From Candidatus Gastranaerophilales bacterium (GTDB taxonomy: Bacteria; Cyanobacteriota; Vampirovibrionia; Gastranaerophilales; Gastranaerophilaceae), in contig CALUQY010000019.1 in NCBI GenBank assembly GCA_944323035.1, positions 1 to 34,767 on the forward strand: DNA of 34,767 bases, read 5' to 3'. The translations under genes and the position numbers were made by a program. Positions 5,903-15,077 of the stretch are shown one piece after another. The notes beneath the pieces were generated by a model. The model had not been told where the DNA came from. It was given only the letters and a program-made list of their open reading frames with translations, and searched no databases. Position 1 is the first letter of the stretch, and the number at the start of each line of letters is the position of its first letter.

Positions 5903-8170
5903 ATGCATACAGCTAGCTGTCCGTTAGAAAATGAATTATTCAAAAGTGTTTATGCCAAAACACCGGATTATATAAAAGAATTGAACCTTATTGATTTTAA
6001 TGAAAAAGGAGAGTTTACTTTTCTGTTAAAGAAAGAACACCTTGAGCCTTATGATGCTGAAAAAAATCCGCTGGGTTTAGGTTTAAAAGAATGGTTTGCG
6101 AACTATGCCAAAGAGGCAAAAGTTTCGACTGCCGGAATCCGCGGCCCGCAGAATATTCTTTTTCCGCAGGATACAAGATTTCCGATAAATCTTGTCGGGA
6201 TTGTTCTTGCAACGCTTGCCAAAGCACTTGTCGCAAATGAAAAATACCCTGACAAACAAATCGTCAAAGTCGCAGGCCGCGAAGTCAGATATAATTCTGC
6301 AACGTATCTTGAAGCTATCGCACGTATTCAGGCGGCAAACGATATAGTCACACTTCTGCCGTATGAAAAAAAATCTATTCCTATCTGGCTTGCATCATTC
6401 TTAGCGTTCAAACTTGATTTACTCGGCGGAGAATACATTACCTCAAGCCACGGGATTTCAGTTAAAAACGCGACAAAAGACCTTAACTCTCAAGGAAGCC
6501 AGTATCTTCCGGAAGAATCCATGGAATTTGTAAATAAAATTCAGGAAATTTTTGACGAAACCGAAAAAGTTGGTTACTATGCAATAAATTTTGCTTCTGC
6601 GCATGATGAAAAAATCGACCAGAAAGTTATGAAAAAGCTTAATGACGGTGTTGATTTATATGTTGAATATTTAAAATCCGGCGTTGCAAAAGACAGCAAC
6701 CTTGAGTTAATCAAAAATCATCCGGGCAAAATCGTAATAGAAAACGTCGGCGGCTCCGCATACAGAACTCTCAGCCGCGTGCTTGATAAACTTGGCATTG
6801 CAGATAAGTTTGACTGGCTTAACATTGAGGAAGATCCGTTTTTCCACGGAATCGGCAAATACAACAAAACTCCGGACGGCGAAAATGCTTTCTATGATTA
6901 TTCTGTTGATGCCACAGTTATTGCAAGGAAACCGGACGGCGAAACCTTCTTCCCTGTAATAGAAACCCTCGATTACGAAAATAACATCAGAAACTATCCT
7001 ATGGGAACGGTTGTACTTATTACAGACCCTGACCATGACAGGCTGACAATAACCCAAAAAGAACGCGTTAAAAATATGGAACTTTTTGAACAGCAGGGCA
7101 TTGATTACGTTAGGGTAGATGCAAGAACAATTCTTGCCGTATTCAGTGCAAATCAGGCATTCTTAATGCTTATGAACTTCTGGGCAAAACAACTGAAAGC
7201 ACAAAAACTCTGGGATAAGCACCCTAGATTTATCATTAAGACAACTGCTTCTGCGAAATCGTGGGACGAATGGGCTGCCAAAAATGATGTCAAAGTCGTC
7301 AATGTACCGGTAGGGTTCAAGGAAATCGCAAACGTTATGAAAAAAGTTGAACTCCAGCTTCAAAAAGCGCCTAAAAAACCTGTCATCGTAGAAGATGTTT
7401 TTGGAAACGAAATTAACCTCGGGGTTAACCCGCGTCTTTTATTCGGTGGCGAGGAATCCGGCGGAATGATTATGGGTACTGAAGATTTAATTCAATCAAT
7501 GCACGGCAGAAAAGCCATTGCGATGAGAGAAAAAAGCGCTACAGAAGCGATTATCGTTGCGTCAGCGCTCGTTTCGCAGCTCGGGAAAAAGACTCTTGCC
7601 GAACACTTTATCAATCTGCTTAAAGAAAATAATATTACGGCAAAATATGATACAAGAGTAGATATTGCATACTACAACGAATCCGAACCGGATATTGAAA
7701 AATTAAAAGCGGAAAAACTTCTCGGAGAAGAAAAGCGTACGAAAAATGATCTTTTCTATCTTTCTATGGCCATTGCCGTCAGAAAAGGCCTGATGACGCT
7801 TGAAAATGTTAAAGAAGTGCTCGCTGATACATTCAAAGAACTTGATTTTTCAAACCTTACAGACATAAAATTTGTCGGCGACGGAACATATCTGAACTTC
7901 TCAGACAAATATATAGAAATCAGACCGTCCGGAACTGATGCCAAAACAAAAGCCTATGGCGGCGGTGCTGATAAAGAAAATATTGAAACCTTTGCCGGAA
8001 TTTTAGGCAACTATTCAGGAGAAAGAACGGAACTTCATAAAAAATTCATCCCGCAGGATTTCTATGAAAATTCAAAAGAAACAGCGCTGAATTACTATCT
8101 TGATTTTGTTAACAAAGACGCTAACAACGAAAAATTTGAAATTCCGGACTACACGGAATTATTCAGCTAA
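5903..8170 (+). CDS. Phosphoglucomutase/phosphomannomutase family protein, long form
   Basis: This alpha-D-phosphohexomutase interconverts hexose 1- and 6-phosphates and so supplies sugar nucleotides for the surface polysaccharides. The start has GGGAG nine bases upstream. Visible motifs are STAGIRGP (75-82, phosphate contact), TSSHG (180-184) at the phosphoserine loop, DPDHDR (375-380, Mg2+ site), GGEESGG (515-521, sugar-binding loop) and RPSGTDAKTKAY (674-685, distal phosphate site). It has 755 residues against about 450-580 for typical members; the extra length lies mainly between the phosphoserine and metal loops and at the C-terminus. The usual TASHNP is TSSHGI here, so the serine is kept but its surroundings are divergent. 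The exact sugar is uncertain. Confidence 0.88.
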   Translation: MHTASCPLENELFKSVYAKTPDYIKELNLIDFNEKGEFTFLLKKEHLEPYDAEKNPLGLGLKEWFANYAKEAKVSTAGIRGPQNILFPQDTRFPINLVGIVLATLAKALVANEKYPDKQIVKVAGREVRYNSATYLEAIARIQAANDIVTLLPYEKKSIPIWLASFLAFKLDLLGGEYITSSHGISVKNATKDLNSQGSQYLPEESMEFVNKIQEIFDETEKVGYYAINFASAHDEKIDQKVMKKLNDGVDLYVEYLKSGVAKDSNLELIKNHPGKIVIENVGGSAYRTLSRVLDKLGIADKFDWLNIEEDPFFHGIGKYNKTPDGENAFYDYSVDATVIARKPDGETFFPVIETLDYENNIRNYPMGTVVLITDPDHDRLTITQKERVKNMELFEQQGIDYVRVDARTILAVFSANQAFLMLMNFWAKQLKAQKLWDKHPRFIIKTTASAKSWDEWAAKNDVKVVNVPVGFKEIANVMKKVELQLQKAPKKPVIVEDVFGNEINLGVNPRLLFGGEESGGMIMGTEDLIQSMHGRKAIAMREKSATEAIIVASALVSQLGKKTLAEHFINLLKENNITAKYDTRVDIAYYNESEPDIEKLKAEKLLGEEKRTKNDLFYLSMAIAVRKGLMTLENVKEVLADTFKELDFSNLTDIKFVGDGTYLNFSDKYIEIRPSGTDAKTKAYGGGADKENIETFAGILGNYSGERTELHKKFIPQDFYENSKETALNYYLDFVNKDANNEKFEIPDYTELFS

Positions 8171-8180
8171 ATATCCGGAT

Positions 8181-8204
8181 GGCGGACGGATGTCCGCCGC
8201 TTTT
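8181..8204 (+). terminator. GC-rich hairpin after the phosphohexomutase gene
   Basis: GGCGGAC and GTCCGCC pair around GGAT, followed by GCTTTT. It is a short weak terminator or attenuator before the permease gene, whose ribosome binding site begins 14 bases later. Confidence 0.5.
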
Positions 8205-8227
8205 ATGCAAAAACATAAGGAGATACT

Positions 8228-9274
8228 ATGTACAAAAAATGGTTCACAATAAAAAATATAGTTTGTGTTTTACTGCTGATAGCAGTATTGCTGTTTATTC
8301 CACAAATAATGGGTATTTTTCTGCTTTTCTATTCGGCATTTGTTGTTACCTCCTCAATGGAACCGTTCATAGGAAAACTTCAAAAATTTATGAACCGTAA
8401 AATCGCAGCCACACTTGTAGTTCTAGCGTTTATGCTCCTGACATTTTTGACGTTTATCCCTATTCTGGTCGCATCAGTAAACGAAATTATATCCTTCTGT
8501 GAATCTTTGCCGAAAAATATTGATACGGCAACAACATTTATTACCACAAAATCAGCCTTTGGCTACAGACTGGCCGATCTGCTTGATTTACAGGATATTA
8601 TGGCTTCAATGGGCGGAATTGCGCAAAACATTGTTAACAAATCCATTGATTTAACAATGAATCTGGCTGAAATTTGCGTATTTTTAATCGTCTTTACCAT
8701 GATTGTATTCTACTACGCTATTGATAAAGAATATCTTGAAGGCAAATTTGTAGAATTCTTCCCAGTGGATATGAAAGCCTCTGCCAGAAGTATTCTGGAA
8801 ACAATCAGCCTGAAAGTCGGTGCCTACGTCAGAACACAGGTTCTTTCCATGATTTCTGTAGGTGTAATGGTGATGATAGGACTGTGGATTTTGAATATCA
8901 AATATTCATTCCTTCTCGGTTTAATTTCCGGTATCCTTGACATTGTTCCGCTTGTCGGGCCGGCAATTGCACTTGCCGCAATTGTTCTGGCTGCATATTC
9001 GGCCGGCTGGGTTAAAGTTATTCTCGCAATAGCAGTATTCTTTCTCGTCCAGCAGATATCAAATTACGTCATAAGACCATTCCTGTTCGGAAAATTTATG
9101 TCTTTACACCCGCTGACACTGTTTCTGGCGTTATTTATCGCGCAACAGTATTTCGGCGTTGTAGGCGTAATCCTTTCTCCGGCAATCGCATCTACTATCT
9201 GCGTTTTAGTTGATGAACTTTATATAAAGAAAATTAACGAAGAAACACCGGAGCTGATTGCTAATGGAGAATAA
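8228..9274 (+). CDS. AI-2E family transporter (PerM/UPF0118)
   Basis: This is a polytopic inner-membrane protein of 348 residues, the normal family length. Hydrophobic segments lie at about 10-28, 30-45, 60-82, 150-170, 208-235, 238-262, 266-285 and 300-335. The conserved block near PLVGPAIALA (about 240-250) and the stretch ISNYVIRPFLFGK (about 277-290) are typical of the family. Members export small molecules or ions; this one's substrate is not deducible. AAGGAGA lies four bases before the ATG. The gene overlaps the next one by 11 bases. Confidence 0.88.
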   Translation: MYKKWFTIKNIVCVLLLIAVLLFIPQIMGIFLLFYSAFVVTSSMEPFIGKLQKFMNRKIAATLVVLAFMLLTFLTFIPILVASVNEIISFCESLPKNIDTATTFITTKSAFGYRLADLLDLQDIMASMGGIAQNIVNKSIDLTMNLAEICVFLIVFTMIVFYYAIDKEYLEGKFVEFFPVDMKASARSILETISLKVGAYVRTQVLSMISVGVMVMIGLWILNIKYSFLLGLISGILDIVPLVGPAIALAAIVLAAYSAGWVKVILAIAVFFLVQQISNYVIRPFLFGKFMSLHPLTLFLALFIAQQYFGVVGVILSPAIASTICVLVDELYIKKINEETPELIANGE

Positions 9275-10790
9275 ACTCTATACCCCGCCGCAAAATAAAT
9301 CTCCGGAATTGATTTTCTGGTTTTGCTATCCGGCAGTAAATTCTTTTGCGCTCTCCTCTCTGGGCTACTTATGGCTGCTTAAAGAGGCTGAAATGCTGCC
9401 GGATGTTTGCGTTGAAAAAATTACAACCGACACTGAAACAACACGTTTTATGCCGTCGGAAGTAGACTTAATGGCATTTTCGTTCTCGTTTGACTTTGAT
9501 TTCTTAAACATATTACAAATACTTGAAAAGTATAAAATTCCGTTCCGCGCAAGCGAACGCGGCGCTTCTCACCCGTTAATTTTTGCAGGCGGCCCCGTTG
9601 TGAGCGCAAATCCTGAACCGTACCGCGAGTTCTTTGATTTTATAGTAATCGGCGACGGAGAAAATTTAAATACTTCTATTATAAACCTCATTAAGGAAAA
9701 CAAAAACCGTCCGCGTCCTGAAATTCTAAAACTCCTTTCAGAAATTGAAGGGGTTTATGTTCCTTCACTTGAACAAAAAACTGTAATAAAATCCACAAAA
9801 AAATCTTTAGAGTGTATTTATTCGACTATTTTAAGCGATGATTCTTTTTTCAAAGACACATTTATCATTGAAGTTGAGCGCGGCTGCGCAAATTGCTGCC
9901 GTTTTTGTCTTGCCTGCTTTTTAAATCTTCCGATAAGGTTTGTTCCGATTGAGGAGTTGAAACGGGTTATTGATTTGGGGCTTGCGCACACAAACAAAAT
10001 AGCGCTGCTCGGTGCACAAATAAGCGCGCATCCGAAATTTAACGAACTTTGTAAATATATTTATGAAAAAGCACTGGAACGCCCCGAAATCGAGATGAAT
10101 TTTTCTTCCCTGCGGGTCGATGCCGTAACGCCTGACGTTATTAAAACCCTTGTACTTACAGGTTCACACCATTCAACACTTGCCGTTGAAGCCGGAAGCG
10201 AAAGATTAAGAAAAGTTATCAACAAAAACATAACCGAAGAACAAATTTTTTCTGCCGTACGCATTGCAAAAGAAAACGGACTTAAAGGATTCAAATTCTA
10301 TGCAATGATAGGGCTGCCGACCGAAACGCAGGAAGATATTGACGCACTTATATCGCTTGCAAAACGATTGAAAACAAATTTTGCAGGATTTGACATATCT
10401 TTCGGAGTTTCAACATTTGTTCCAAAAGCGCACACTCCGTTCCAGTGGTTCGGACACGAAAACATAAAAAGTCTTGAGAAAAAAAGTAATTATCTGAAAA
10501 AAGAATTTCACAAACTGGGTATAAACATAAGTATTTCCAGCGCAAAATGGGATTACTGGCAGGCGGTTTTATCACGCGGGGACGGAAGTTTTACGCAATT
10601 TTTGATTGACACATATAAGCTCGGCGGCAAGTCCGGCGCCTTTAAACAGGCTGCACGACAAAATAATATAAACACTGATTACTATGCGAATGAGAACTGG
10701 AATCTAAACACAAAACTGCCGTGGGATTTCATAGAATTAAAATCTCCGCCGAAAAATTTCCTGCAAGAGGAATATTCTAAAATTTTATAG
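9264..10790 (+). CDS. B12-binding-like/radical SAM protein, function unknown
   Basis: This is a 508-residue protein. A TTG at 9258 would add two residues; the ATG at 9264 is preferred. Residues 1-150 resemble the cobalamin-binding-like domain found ahead of many radical SAM domains (FIVIGDGEN, FAGGPVVSANPEP). The radical SAM motif at about 210-220 reads C-ANC-C-RF-C, with an extra cysteine inside the loop and another three residues on (CLAC). SAM-binding blocks include EAGSERL and YAMIGLPTET. The overall order is that of the uncharacterised fused radical SAM group near MiaB-type enzymes. It is translationally coupled to the permease upstream (11-base overlap). Confidence 0.82.
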   Translation: MENKLYTPPQNKSPELIFWFCYPAVNSFALSSLGYLWLLKEAEMLPDVCVEKITTDTETTRFMPSEVDLMAFSFSFDFDFLNILQILEKYKIPFRASERGASHPLIFAGGPVVSANPEPYREFFDFIVIGDGENLNTSIINLIKENKNRPRPEILKLLSEIEGVYVPSLEQKTVIKSTKKSLECIYSTILSDDSFFKDTFIIEVERGCANCCRFCLACFLNLPIRFVPIEELKRVIDLGLAHTNKIALLGAQISAHPKFNELCKYIYEKALERPEIEMNFSSLRVDAVTPDVIKTLVLTGSHHSTLAVEAGSERLRKVINKNITEEQIFSAVRIAKENGLKGFKFYAMIGLPTETQEDIDALISLAKRLKTNFAGFDISFGVSTFVPKAHTPFQWFGHENIKSLEKKSNYLKKEFHKLGINISISSAKWDYWQAVLSRGDGSFTQFLIDTYKLGGKSGAFKQAARQNNINTDYYANENWNLNTKLPWDFIELKSPPKNFLQEEYSKIL

Positions 10791-10814
10791 TATAATATCT
10801 TTCACAGGAGAAGT

Positions 10815-11393
10815 ATGATGCACGATTTATTTATAGCAATGAACGGCTGGTTTGAACAATGGGGGCTTTTAGGGTTAGCCATAAACTCCTGTGTGGAAAG
10901 CTTTTTCCTTCTTCCGCCGCCTGATATCCTGCTGATAACAATGGATTTGAAAAACCCGCAGCTTGCGCTGTGGTATGCATTCATCTGCACGCTGTCCTCT
11001 GCCATCGGCGGCGTAATTGGCTACGGTATAGGACTCTTCGGCGGACGCCCTGCTTTTAACCTGCTTTTCAAAAAATATCACAAACAATTTGAAAATGTTG
11101 AAAAGTTATATGACAAATATGGAATGCTCGCTGTGTTTATCTCAGCCTTCACGCCTATTCCATATAAAATTTTTACAATCGCAAGCGGGATTTTAAAAAT
11201 GAATTTCCTTCAATTTTTCCTTGCAAGCTTTGTCGGCAGAGGCGCAAGATTTTTCCTTGTAAGCCTTGTGCTGATGTTCTTTGGAGAAGCTATAAAACAG
11301 TATATTGAACTGGTAATACTCGCTGTTACTGTTCTTATCATAATCTTTTTTGTACTTCTATATAAACATAGAAAAACTTTCACTTCTAAATAA
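10815..11393 (+). CDS. DedA/VTT-domain membrane protein (YqaA-like)
   Basis: This is a 192-residue polytopic protein. AGGAG precedes two successive ATG codons (10815 and 10818); the second has the better spacing, a one-residue difference. Transmembrane or re-entrant segments lie at about 15-35, 50-75, 100-125, 135-155 and 160-185. The SNARE-associated (VTT) core is seen as AFTPIPYKIFTIASG, which carries the family's re-entrant loop with prolines. DedA-family proteins are linked to phospholipid or undecaprenyl-phosphate flipping and membrane-potential homeostasis; the precise substrate here is not shown. It lies 24 bases after the radical SAM gene. Confidence 0.85.
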   Translation: MMHDLFIAMNGWFEQWGLLGLAINSCVESFFLLPPPDILLITMDLKNPQLALWYAFICTLSSAIGGVIGYGIGLFGGRPAFNLLFKKYHKQFENVEKLYDKYGMLAVFISAFTPIPYKIFTIASGILKMNFLQFFLASFVGRGARFFLVSLVLMFFGEAIKQYIELVILAVTVLIIIFFVLLYKHRKTFTSK

Positions 11394-11510
11394 TTCATTC
11401 ATTTACATTAGTGATAAACTTGCAAACTATTGTATAATATGATTAAATAAAGATATAAAGGTTGATTTATTTATAAAAATTATTAAAATTATTTCAAGAG
11501 GTTGATTAAA

Positions 11511-12488
11511 ATGAAAAATATGAAAAAGATATTATTGCTGACAATGTGTACAATAATCGGTGGTTTTACAAGCACTACATTCGCAGCAGAAGATTTCTCT
11601 TTTGATTTGGATGCCGCAATCAATAATGCTGACGATGCAACCGGCGGAACAGATGGCGCGGAAGCAGTTCCAACAGGATCCAGTGCAAAGGCAATTTATC
11701 CGACAGTGGACGCACAGAGCTATTTGACCGCTACAAACAATATGTACTATGATCCGGCACTAATTGAAAGCCTCATTGAAAAATATAATGCAAAAAATTA
11801 TGTCGGCTGCATTCAGGAAGCACAATCCAAAATGCAGCAGGATAACCCTAACCCTGTAGCAATGTACTATATGGCACTTTCATACACTCAGATAGGTGAC
11901 GTTAAAGCTGCTCTGGATTTATATGATGCAATTCTTAAACTTAAACCGGGTGATACTTTAACGGAATGTGCAATAAGAGGACGCGACTGCCTAATCGGCG
12001 GCCCTGCCTGCCCTAACCTCGGAGTTGAAGGCGCTGATATTGATGCGCAGGTTCAAGAATACAAAGAAGAATCTAACCTCATTAATGACAGCACAACCGA
12101 TTTAAAAGAACTTCCGGCAATGCTTGCCATGAATACAGCAGAAGTCCAACCAGCCTTACAAAAAGAAGAACCTGTCATTGAACAGCCGGCTCAACCGCAA
12201 ACGCCAAGTAATGATGACATTGCACAGGCTTTAAAAACACTTCAAAACGCTGGAATGGCAGTGACAATTCAACCAAATGCAATGCCTGCAAATTATAATC
12301 CCGAAATGGCGCAAATGAGCATGCTTCTCGGCAATAACAATAACCAGAACCGCTCACTGGATATGCTTCCTTATATGATGACCCAAATGCAAAATAATCC
12401 GGGCCAGTATAATCCTCAAATGCTTCAGGCTATGATGATGAATTATATGATGCCATCTCTGGATTTTAACTCTGATAACAAATACTAA
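11511..12488 (+). CDS. Secreted TPR-containing protein with Asn/Gln/Met-rich tail
   Basis: This is a 325-residue protein. An upstream TTG at 11502 is in frame, but AAGAGG is nine bases from the ATG at 11511. A signal peptide (KNMKKILLLTMCTIIGGF, with TFAA as likely cleavage site) indicates export. Residues about 85-150 form one or two TPR-like helix pairs (PVAMYYMALSYTQIGDV, then YDAILKLKPGD). The last 90 residues are low-complexity (Pro/Gln, then Asn/Met/Gln with repeated MLPYMM- and MQNNPGQYNPQ-like stretches). I recognise no catalytic motif. Two cysteine pairs could form disulfides outside the cytoplasm. It is probably co-transcribed with the TPR-like gene 19 bases downstream. Confidence 0.8.
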   Translation: MKNMKKILLLTMCTIIGGFTSTTFAAEDFSFDLDAAINNADDATGGTDGAEAVPTGSSAKAIYPTVDAQSYLTATNNMYYDPALIESLIEKYNAKNYVGCIQEAQSKMQQDNPNPVAMYYMALSYTQIGDVKAALDLYDAILKLKPGDTLTECAIRGRDCLIGGPACPNLGVEGADIDAQVQEYKEESNLINDSTTDLKELPAMLAMNTAEVQPALQKEEPVIEQPAQPQTPSNDDIAQALKTLQNAGMAVTIQPNAMPANYNPEMAQMSMLLGNNNNQNRSLDMLPYMMTQMQNNPGQYNPQMLQAMMMNYMMPSLDFNSDNKY

Positions 12489-12507
12489 CAAACAATTCCG
12501 CACTCTT

Positions 12508-13131
12508 ATGCAAGAAGACAAATACCTGAAAAACAAAGAAAGACTTCTAAACGGCAACCTAAAAGAGGCTAAAATTTTCTTTGCAAAAAACGGGTTCACG
12601 CTTGAATACGCATACTGCAAACTTCTAGAAGACGATTTGAAGGGCGCCAAACAGTTATTTTCAAAAATAAAATCGTTCGACAACCGCGCCCTTTGGGGAT
12701 ATAAGTTAGTTTCTATTCTCCAGAAAAAATTTACAACTCAGGAAATTAACTATGAAGAAATGCCGACATTCTTTCAACTCAGGAATTTTCTAGAAGTTGA
12801 TTTAAACCTGCTGATGCAATATCACAAGGGAAATTACGTAGAAATTCTGTGCGCTTATTCAGACATTTTTGCAAGTATTAACGCCGAATCTTACAAATTT
12901 TTCGCCCGCGCGTTCCATTTTAATCACTATCAACAATTTGCTGAATTTTTCGCAAACAAAGCAAAAGATTTCTTATACAATGATCCGGAACTTCATTATC
13001 AGATAGCGCTTATGAAGTATGATGCCGGCGATAAAGAGGGAGCAAAAAATTACTGTCTTTCCTGCCTGCATATTTTAAAAGAATATTTTCCGGCGATAAA
13101 TATGCTGAACAAACTGGCGCAGACAGCATAA
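12508..13131 (+). CDS. TPR-like protein of unknown function
   Basis: This is a 207-residue soluble, helix-rich protein without signal peptide or membrane segment. The spacing of aromatic and small residues (GNLKEAKIFFAKNG, LKGAKQLFSKI, YDAGDKEGAKNYCLSCL) fits degenerate TPR or Sel1-like helix pairs from end to end. There is no ribosome binding site before the ATG, so translation may depend on ribosomes finishing the TPR protein 19 bases upstream. It probably acts as a scaffold, perhaps with that protein. Confidence 0.72.
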   Translation: MQEDKYLKNKERLLNGNLKEAKIFFAKNGFTLEYAYCKLLEDDLKGAKQLFSKIKSFDNRALWGYKLVSILQKKFTTQEINYEEMPTFFQLRNFLEVDLNLLMQYHKGNYVEILCAYSDIFASINAESYKFFARAFHFNHYQQFAEFFANKAKDFLYNDPELHYQIALMKYDAGDKEGAKNYCLSCLHILKEYFPAINMLNKLAQTA

Positions 13132-13140
13132 ACCGCTAAA

Positions 13141-13178
13141 GTCATCACGAGCGACCAACGGGAGCGTGGCAATCCAGA
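13141..13178 (+). repeat. Dispersed repeat family C, copy 1
   Basis: This is a 38-base element running from GTCATCACGAG to CGTGGCAATCCAG. Related copies lie at 15047-15081, 28134-28171 and 28187-28224. It belongs to the class of short partly palindromic repeats with CAATGAC and GGATTGCC ends seen in many bacterial genomes. Confidence 0.6.
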
Positions 13179-13179
13179 T

Positions 13180-13206
13180 AAAAAAAAAAAAGGCCCAAAA
13201 GGCCAA
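13180..13206 (-). terminator. Weak terminator after the 13241-13756 gene
   Basis: On the minus strand a short GGCC/GGCC stem is followed by about 12 T residues. The stem is only four pairs, so efficiency is doubtful. Confidence 0.4.
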
Positions 13207-13240
13207 AATTTAACTCGATATTCAAATACAAAATTTAAAC

Positions 13241-13756
13241 TTATGCTTTATCGTGAGTAAACACGTTATACAGTACACCGCCAATGAAACCGGCTGCAGC
13301 ACCCACACCCACAAATTGTGCATTTGGGCGCAGACATTTCAAAAATCTGTGATATGCACCTGCATACTGTTTTGCAACCGCGCTTGAGTCTTTATCAGCA
13401 ACTTTAATAATCTTCTTAAATTCTTTTGCGACATCGGGCTTGGAAGTTTCTAAAGTTTTTATGATTTTATTACTATTTTTAAATTCTTTGTCTTTAATCA
13501 TTTTGACAAACACATCTTGAGCTTCTGAGCGTTTGTTAAGCGCATTAAAATTTTCAACCATTTTTTTATTGGTTTCTTTTCTTGCAACATTGATTATTGA
13601 ACGATAAGGGATGTTAGAACGCTCTGCCGGATCAAGCGGAACAACATGCTTTGCTGCATATCCGGCAGCGACACCAAGAACGGTGCCGGCAATTACATTT
13701 GACAGCGAACCACTTCTCGCAGTTATATTATAGTTTTGAACACCATCTATCGGCAT
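13241..13756 (-). CDS. Small membrane protein, lineage-specific, function unknown
   Basis: This is a 171-residue protein starting MPIDGVQNYNITARSG. The frame is open further upstream, but GAGG eight bases before 13756 and the sequence style support this start. A glycine-rich hydrophobic helix (about 19-35, VIAGTVLGVAAGYAA) and a second near the C-terminus (about 147-165, VGVGAAAGFIGGVLY) flank a lysine-rich helical middle, giving a hairpin topology with both ends on the same side. I recognise no family. The opening resembles that of the 346-1263 protein. Confidence 0.72.
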   Translation of the reverse strand: MPIDGVQNYNITARSGSLSNVIAGTVLGVAAGYAAKHVVPLDPAERSNIPYRSIINVARKETNKKMVENFNALNKRSEAQDVFVKMIKDKEFKNSNKIIKTLETSKPDVAKEFKKIIKVADKDSSAVAKQYAGAYHRFLKCLRPNAQFVGVGAAAGFIGGVLYNVFTHDKA

Positions 13757-13982
13757 AGTTCTAACCTCGTCAGTTTCACGCAAGCTTCGACCCGCCTTGA
13801 GTCTACTTCTGCTATGGGCAGGATTTACACTTAAATATTCTTCATAGCCACCTGAGAAACACAGAACCAATCCTCAAAGATTGTTTCGTCATCTGTTCCT
13901 TGTTTAGGCACACCAGAACTGAGTAATTAAATCCTTTTTTTAAAGGCTATCATAAGTATAGAATTTTGTCAAGTATGTAAAA

Positions 13983-14014
13983 CGGGTACTATTAAGAATT
14001 CGTAACAGTACCCG
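13983..14014 (-). terminator. Terminator of the prepilin-like gene
   Basis: On the minus strand CGGGTACT and AGTACCCG pair around a 16-base loop, followed by TTTTACAT. It lies seven bases beyond the stop at 14022. Confidence 0.65.
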
Positions 14015-14021
14015 CAGGGAA

Positions 14022-15077
14022 TTATCGTTTGACGCATAACACAGGACGCTGCCCGCTATCAGGTCTTAAGTCATCAACCTGCCCGCCGCGATCACCGCTG
14101 CGCATTACGATTAACAGCATACGGGTTTCGCCGTTCTGCACTATTTTACTGGAAGTCCAATATGCATCATCAAAATTTGCCGATAACAGTTTTTGATTGA
14201 CAAAGATTGTTATCCCTTCCTCAATATTTGGCAGCCGGTATTCACTATCGTAATTAGTGCAGGTTTTTGACGCATCCACCCCGAGGACAGTTCCGCCGGC
14301 CGGAGCCGGAGCAGGCACAGGCATTGCAAGCTTAACATCCGACGGATACATTGCGCTCATAAACCCGATATCTTTGCCGACAGTATTCGGGCCTTTGGTG
14401 CCGTTCAAATCATAAATAAAATTGGCACATATTTTGTTTTGAATATAATAACCAACACCGCCGCCCCAGGGAGTTTCCTGCAAACTTCCGATACATCCGG
14501 GGTTATAATAAACCAAAACACTTTCTCCGTTTTGAGTTTCAAACGCGGCAGCTTTCGTATCTAACATTGACGTTGTATTAAATCCGTTTGATGCTGACAT
14601 CGTCATTTGAGAATTTAATTCAGTCATTGTCTTAGGCGTAGAAATTTGTTCACCGTCAGCAGTTGTTATACGGGAAGCGAAACCACAATCCTCAAGATGA
14701 TTATTATCACAAATATTATTTATTTTCATGATTTTAGATAAACCTGCGGTCACAAAAGTTTCAGCTGCGGTATCCTCAATTGAGGTTGAGCCGGTGGCGC
14801 TGTCGGTAACTTCTTTCAACGTACCATAACCATTTATTGCAGGCATTAATGAGATTGCCTGTGAAAAGCGCGCATATAAAGCTTTTCGCTGCGTGTTCCA
14901 TGTGCGTTCGTTAATGTTGCCGGTGAGTGACAGAAGCGTTATCGCCGCCACCACGCCGATTATCGTCAGGGATAACAGTATCTCCGCCATGGTAAACGCT
15001 GACCGGAAGCCGACCAGCCCATTATGGAACCGGCTCGACCGCCGGTGGATTGCCACGCGGTCTGCGACCGCTCGCAA
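14022..15077 (-). CDS. Type IV prepilin-like protein, poly-G phase-variable, OFF in this sequence
   Basis: The open frame gives 351 residues. The mature protein should start at Phe after SA (RSA | FTMAEILLSLTIIGV): a class III signal with Glu at +5, a hydrophobic helix, then INERTWNTQRKALYARFSQ. The mature part has several cysteines (NNICD, EDCGF, NPGCIG, NKICANF, SKTCTNY, VLCVKR) that may form disulfides. The C-terminal third (YRLPNIEEG to DAYWTSSKI to RPVLC) looks like a ligand- or partner-binding fold. The 15077 start is a bare TTG with no ribosome binding site. The real initiation site is probably the ATG at 15231, behind AAAGGA, separated from this frame by a 13-G run and one base out of register. 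With 12 or 15 G the two join into one ORF of about 400 codons. The leader between ATG and cleavage site would then be about 80 residues and includes a translated family C repeat. Confidence 0.85.
   Translation of the reverse strand: MRAVADRVAIHRRSSRFHNGLVGFRSAFTMAEILLSLTIIGVVAAITLLSLTGNINERTWNTQRKALYARFSQAISLMPAINGYGTLKEVTDSATGSTSIEDTAAETFVTAGLSKIMKINNICDNNHLEDCGFASRITTADGEQISTPKTMTELNSQMTMSASNGFNTTSMLDTKAAAFETQNGESVLVYYNPGCIGSLQETPWGGGVGYYIQNKICANFIYDLNGTKGPNTVGKDIGFMSAMYPSDVKLAMPVPAPAPAGGTVLGVDASKTCTNYDSEYRLPNIEEGITIFVNQKLLSANFDDAYWTSSKIVQNGETRMLLIVMRSGDRGGQVDDLRPDSGQRPVLCVKR

Noticed and set aside
13757-13870. 38-residue extension of the small membrane protein
   Set aside because: Non-conserved-looking sequence without a ribosome binding site, whereas GAGG precedes 13756.
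13916-13972. Promoter of the 13241-13756 gene
   Set aside because: A consensus TTGACA is present on the minus strand (13972-13967), but the only good -10 boxes are 12 bases away or less. The one at 17 bases (TAGCCT) is too poor to list.
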